From: Gloeopeniophorella convolvens
Taxonomy: Eukaryota; Basidiomycota; Agaricomycetes; Russulales
Direction of reading: 5' to 3'
Assembly (NCBI GenBank): GCA_022496205.1
Contig: WTXD01000018.1
Location: 372,001-436,000, forward strand
DNA length: 64,000 nt
Part shown: positions 61,011 through 64,000 of the stretch, in pieces
How the letters are laid out: every line of letters starts with the position of its first letter
Position numbering within the stretch: position 1 is the stretch's first letter
Notes under the pieces: generated by a model
Database searches by the model: none
Told to the model about the DNA's origin: nothing
What the model saw: the letters and a program-made list of their open reading frames with translations, nothing else
Program-made: the position numbers and the translations under genes

Positions 61011-64000
61011 TCACTCGCCGGACCACTCCCCGCCGCTCGCGAGCTGCGCAAACACGCCCCGGCGCGCAGTGAGCTCCTCGTACGTGCCCTGCTCCGCGAT
61101 CCGGCCCTCGTGCACGACGACGATGCGGTCGCACATGCGCATGACGGGCAGCTTGTGCGTGATCATGAGCGTCGTGCGGCCCGCCTTGGCGCCAAGCACG
61201 GTTGTGAGCACTGCGGCCTGGTTCGCGCCGTCGAGCGCACTCGTGCACTCGTCGAGGATGAGAACGTGCGCGGGGCGCACGAGCGCGCGCGCGATCTGCA
61301 GGCGCTGCGCCTGCCCGCCCGAGATGAGCGCCGCGTTCTCGCCGACGAGCGTGTCGTAGCCCTGTGGAAGCCCCTCGATGAACGCGTGTACGTTCGCGGC
61401 GTGCGCAGCGCGCTCGATGTCGTTGTGCGGGAGCCCGTCTGTGCCGTAGGCGATGTTCTCGGTCACGGTGGCGTCGAAGAGGTGCGGGTTCTGGCTGACG
61501 ACCGCGACGTGGTTGCGGAGATGCCGGACGTCCATGCCGCGCAGCGTCCAGGGCCCAACGGAGACCGTCCCAGACGTCGGCTCGTACAGGCGCTGCAGGA
61601 GATGCGCCAGCGTAGACTTGCCAGAGCCTGATGAGCCGACGATGGCGACGGACTCGCCCTCTTTGATGTCAAGGGAGATATTGCGAAGGACAGGGACGTC
61701 GGGGCGCTCAGGGTAGGAGAAGGATACATTGTCGAAGGAGATAGTGCCAGCGATGGGTGGGCAAGCGGTGCCTTGGGATTCGTCCGTATCTGTGGACAGC
61801 CTGACGAGCCGGTTGAAGTCGCGCGTTGCCTGCAGTGACTGAGCAATGCGGTGCGCTGCAAAGGGGAAATCATCAGTAAAAGGCCGAGAGCAGCTGAAGA
61901 AGCAGGACGCACTGAAGGACATAAGCTGCGACCCGATGCTGACCGTGAACACGACGAGGTTGAGGACTTGCACCATCTGCAGGTACGAGTAGGTGCCCTG
62001 TGACACCAACAGCGCACCCACGTAGAAGAGCAGAGCCTCGGAAAGGTAGATGAGCGAGCTTGCGAGGCCGTATGTGCAGCCCTCCACGAACGCGCCCCGC
62101 ACACCCGTGTGCAAGGCGCTCTCCGCAGAGTCGTTGAAGCGCTCGAGGAAGACGCTCTCGAAGCCCATGGACCGGATGCCGCGGATATTGACGATGGTCT
62201 GCATCCCAAACTGTCAGACAACGCGATAGGAAAGAACACATGGGATGGCTTACATCGTAGTAGCCCTTGGCGACCTCCTCGCGCGCGCGCTTATTGCGCA
62301 GCTCGCACTTCGCGACGAGGCGCGACTGCACGACCATGGTCAGGATAAAAACCGGGGCAATCGCGAAGCCGACGAGCGTGAGCTGCCATCCGCGCGCGAG
62401 AGCCCAGATCAGGCCGACGGCGAGCATGCTGACGACGACGACGACCTGCGCGAGGACGGTCGCGATGAGCGAGCGCGCGTCGTCGCCGTCGCGCGTAAGG
62501 ATCTGGCACAGCTTCACGGCCGCGTTCTCGCTGCGGTCGAACCACGACTTGTCCTGAGAGAGAACGAGGCGGTAGCAGATCGTGCGCAGGCGCGCGACCC
62601 AGAGCACGGCGGCCGTCTCGAAGACGATGAACTTGAGGCCGACGAAGAGGCCGTCCGCGATGGCGATGGCGAGCACGATGCCTCCGAACGTGTTGATGAC
62701 CGAGACGTCCTTCGCGCCATTCGACACCTCGAAGAGCAGCCGCGAGAGCATGAACGAGAAGATCGGCGTGATTGCGCCGCTGATGATCGCAAAGACGATG
62801 CCGAGAAGGATGAGCGGCTTGTACGGGATCGTCGGGTACGCCTCGCGGATGACAGCGAACACGGATGCCTGGGGCTCGTCTTCCGCTGGCGGCTCCTCGA
62901 CAGCGACAGTCTCGTTCTGCTTGCCGCCCAACGGCTGGAGCTTGATTGTGTCCCAGCGCTTGCGTTCGCGCTTGTTCGCGCCGTCGTAGAACCGCCGGCG
63001 GGACGCGGCAGTGACCATGCGCTTGAGCGCCAGCTTTTCGTCCTCGACGTCGACATCGTCGTCGAAAAGCGTGGAGGAGTTGGAGAGACCGAGACTGAGG
63101 ACTGGAGATGTCGGGGAGAACTGCAAGGAAAGACGCCGCGAGGTAACGGTGCGGGCCGGAGACGGGAGAGGAAGGTCGATGGCGAGGGTCGAGGGGCGGC
63201 GCTGGCGCGGCGGGGCAGGGAGGTCGCCAGTGAATGCCTCCATGGGCACAAACCGGCTCACGCGTTCCGTTTCCCGCTCGGCAACCATAGCGGAAGGTAG
63301 CGGCGGCGCGGTCGCTCGAGTGAGATCTGAGACGACATCGAGCATCCAGTTGCTGAGGGTGATAGATCGGATCGCCATGCTCTCGCGCTTGACAGCCTGC
63401 GCGCTGGGCGACCGGTCGTGCTGCGACTCGAGGATCTTCTCAGCGTCCGCATCGCGCTGGCGTACGGCCTCGGAAGACCATCCGTCCTCCTCCTTGACAG
63501 CGAAGCCGCCAGCTTCCAGTTGTGTTGCCGACATCCGCTGGAACTCGCCGCCGCCGACCTCGAGGTCCTCTCGGTAGCCGCCTTCTGCGACGCGGCCATC
63601 TTTGAGGACGTATACAAAGTCGTTCTGGGTGATCTGGGAGAGGTCGTGGGTGATGACGATGGTCGTTTTGTTCCGCCGCCAGAGTTTGATAGCCTCGAAA
63701 ACGAGTATGCGGGAGGTTGCGTCCAGCGCAGACGTCGCCTCATCTATAATAACCAGTCAGAATTATCCTCTCAGGTGGTGTGAGGGAGACCTACCAAGTA
63801 TAAGAACCGTAGGGTCACGAAGGATTGCGCGCGCAAGGGCCAGCCGTTGCCGCTGGCCTCCAGAGAGGTTCGCTCCGCCGTTTCCGAGCCGTGTGTCGTA
63901 CCCGTCCGGCAGGTCCTCGATGAAGCGGTGTAACAGTGCGGTCTGACACGCCTCGACGACCTCCTTGCGCGTCGCGTCCTGCGGGCGGCGGGTGCTACCC
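61011..64000 (-). CDS. Ste6-type ABCB transporter, C-terminal two-thirds (runs off right edge)
   Basis: Four visible exons (64000-63795, 63743-62254, 62198-61913, 61855-61011) are joined by GT-AG introns. The first carries the end of NBD1: signature LSGGQRQRLALARAI and, across the intron, Walker B VLILDEATSALD, then TTIVITHDLSQITQND. A Ser/Thr/Pro-rich linker of about 200 residues leads to TMD2 (KPLILLGIVFAIISGAITPI onward). NBD2 has Walker A GSSGSGKST, Q-loop VVSQNPHLF, a slightly altered signature ISGGQAQRLQIARAL, and Walker B VLILDECTSALD. It ends GEWSGE-stop at 61011. The long linker and NBD sequences fit fungal Ste6-like exporters, which in yeast secrete farnesylated a-factor. A pheromone role here is an inference from family. 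TMD1 and the start lie outside the window. The 57-nt intron 61912-61856 is open and in frame. Confidence 0.9.

Noticed and set aside
62245..63300. A 351-codon plus-strand ORF rich in Asp, Arg and Glu
   Set aside because: It is antisense to the Ste6-like exon 2. The charged composition is the shadow of membrane and linker codons.

Overview
The window is nuclear DNA from a filamentous basidiomycete, most likely an Agaricomycete of the Polyporales type. The genes are split by many 45-65 nt GT-AG introns. The gene content is typical of that group: a STAND/NACHT-ankyrin NLR, a myosin-motor chitin synthase, a PDR transporter, an adenylate-forming reductase and a DUF6534-type membrane protein. The species cannot be named from the sequence.

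Layout. Positions 1-546 (-) hold the 5' end of an NRPS-like adenylate-forming reductase. A UbiA aromatic prenyltransferase (2802-4106 +) faces away from it. Next come a GT90/CAP10-like glycosyltransferase (5124-7329 +) and a 2OG-Fe(II) oxygenase-fold protein that appears to have lost its metal ligands (8692-10255 +). A 1371-residue EF-hand/ZZ zinc-finger protein follows (11231-16082 +), then an F-box protein (16518-18277 +). A complete fungal NLR (Goodbye-NACHT-15 ankyrin repeats) lies at 19833-24087 (-). A second copy of the EF-hand/ZZ gene, with the same 15-exon structure, lies at 29238-34099 (+).

A PDR-type ABC transporter (34702-40136 -, 20 exons) follows. A gene-poor stretch of about 12 kb then contains a 5'-truncated NLR relic (45571-47222 -) and a broken DUF6534-like membrane-protein gene (49255-50636 +). 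The right end is dense and conserved, all on the minus strand: a class V/VI-type myosin-motor chitin synthase (52546-58739), a PP2A activator of the PTPA/Rrd family (59065-60562), and the 3' half of a Ste6-type ABCB transporter (61011-64000, running off the edge).

How the parts relate. The right end (52.5-64 kb) is housekeeping: cell wall synthesis, phosphatase control and export. The middle (11-50 kb) looks like a fast-evolving accessory or recognition region, with an NLR with highly repetitive ankyrins, a decayed NLR, duplicated EF-hand/ZZ proteins on either side of the intact NLR, and pseudogenes in long gene-free gaps. The best candidate for something undescribed is the pairing of the duplicated EF-hand/ZZ family with the NLR. 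The link is by position and architecture only. The left end may be a small aryl-acid or meroterpenoid gene neighbourhood (reductase plus prenyltransferase), also by inference. Exon coordinates were worked out by hand from splice signals, reading-frame continuity and paralog comparison.
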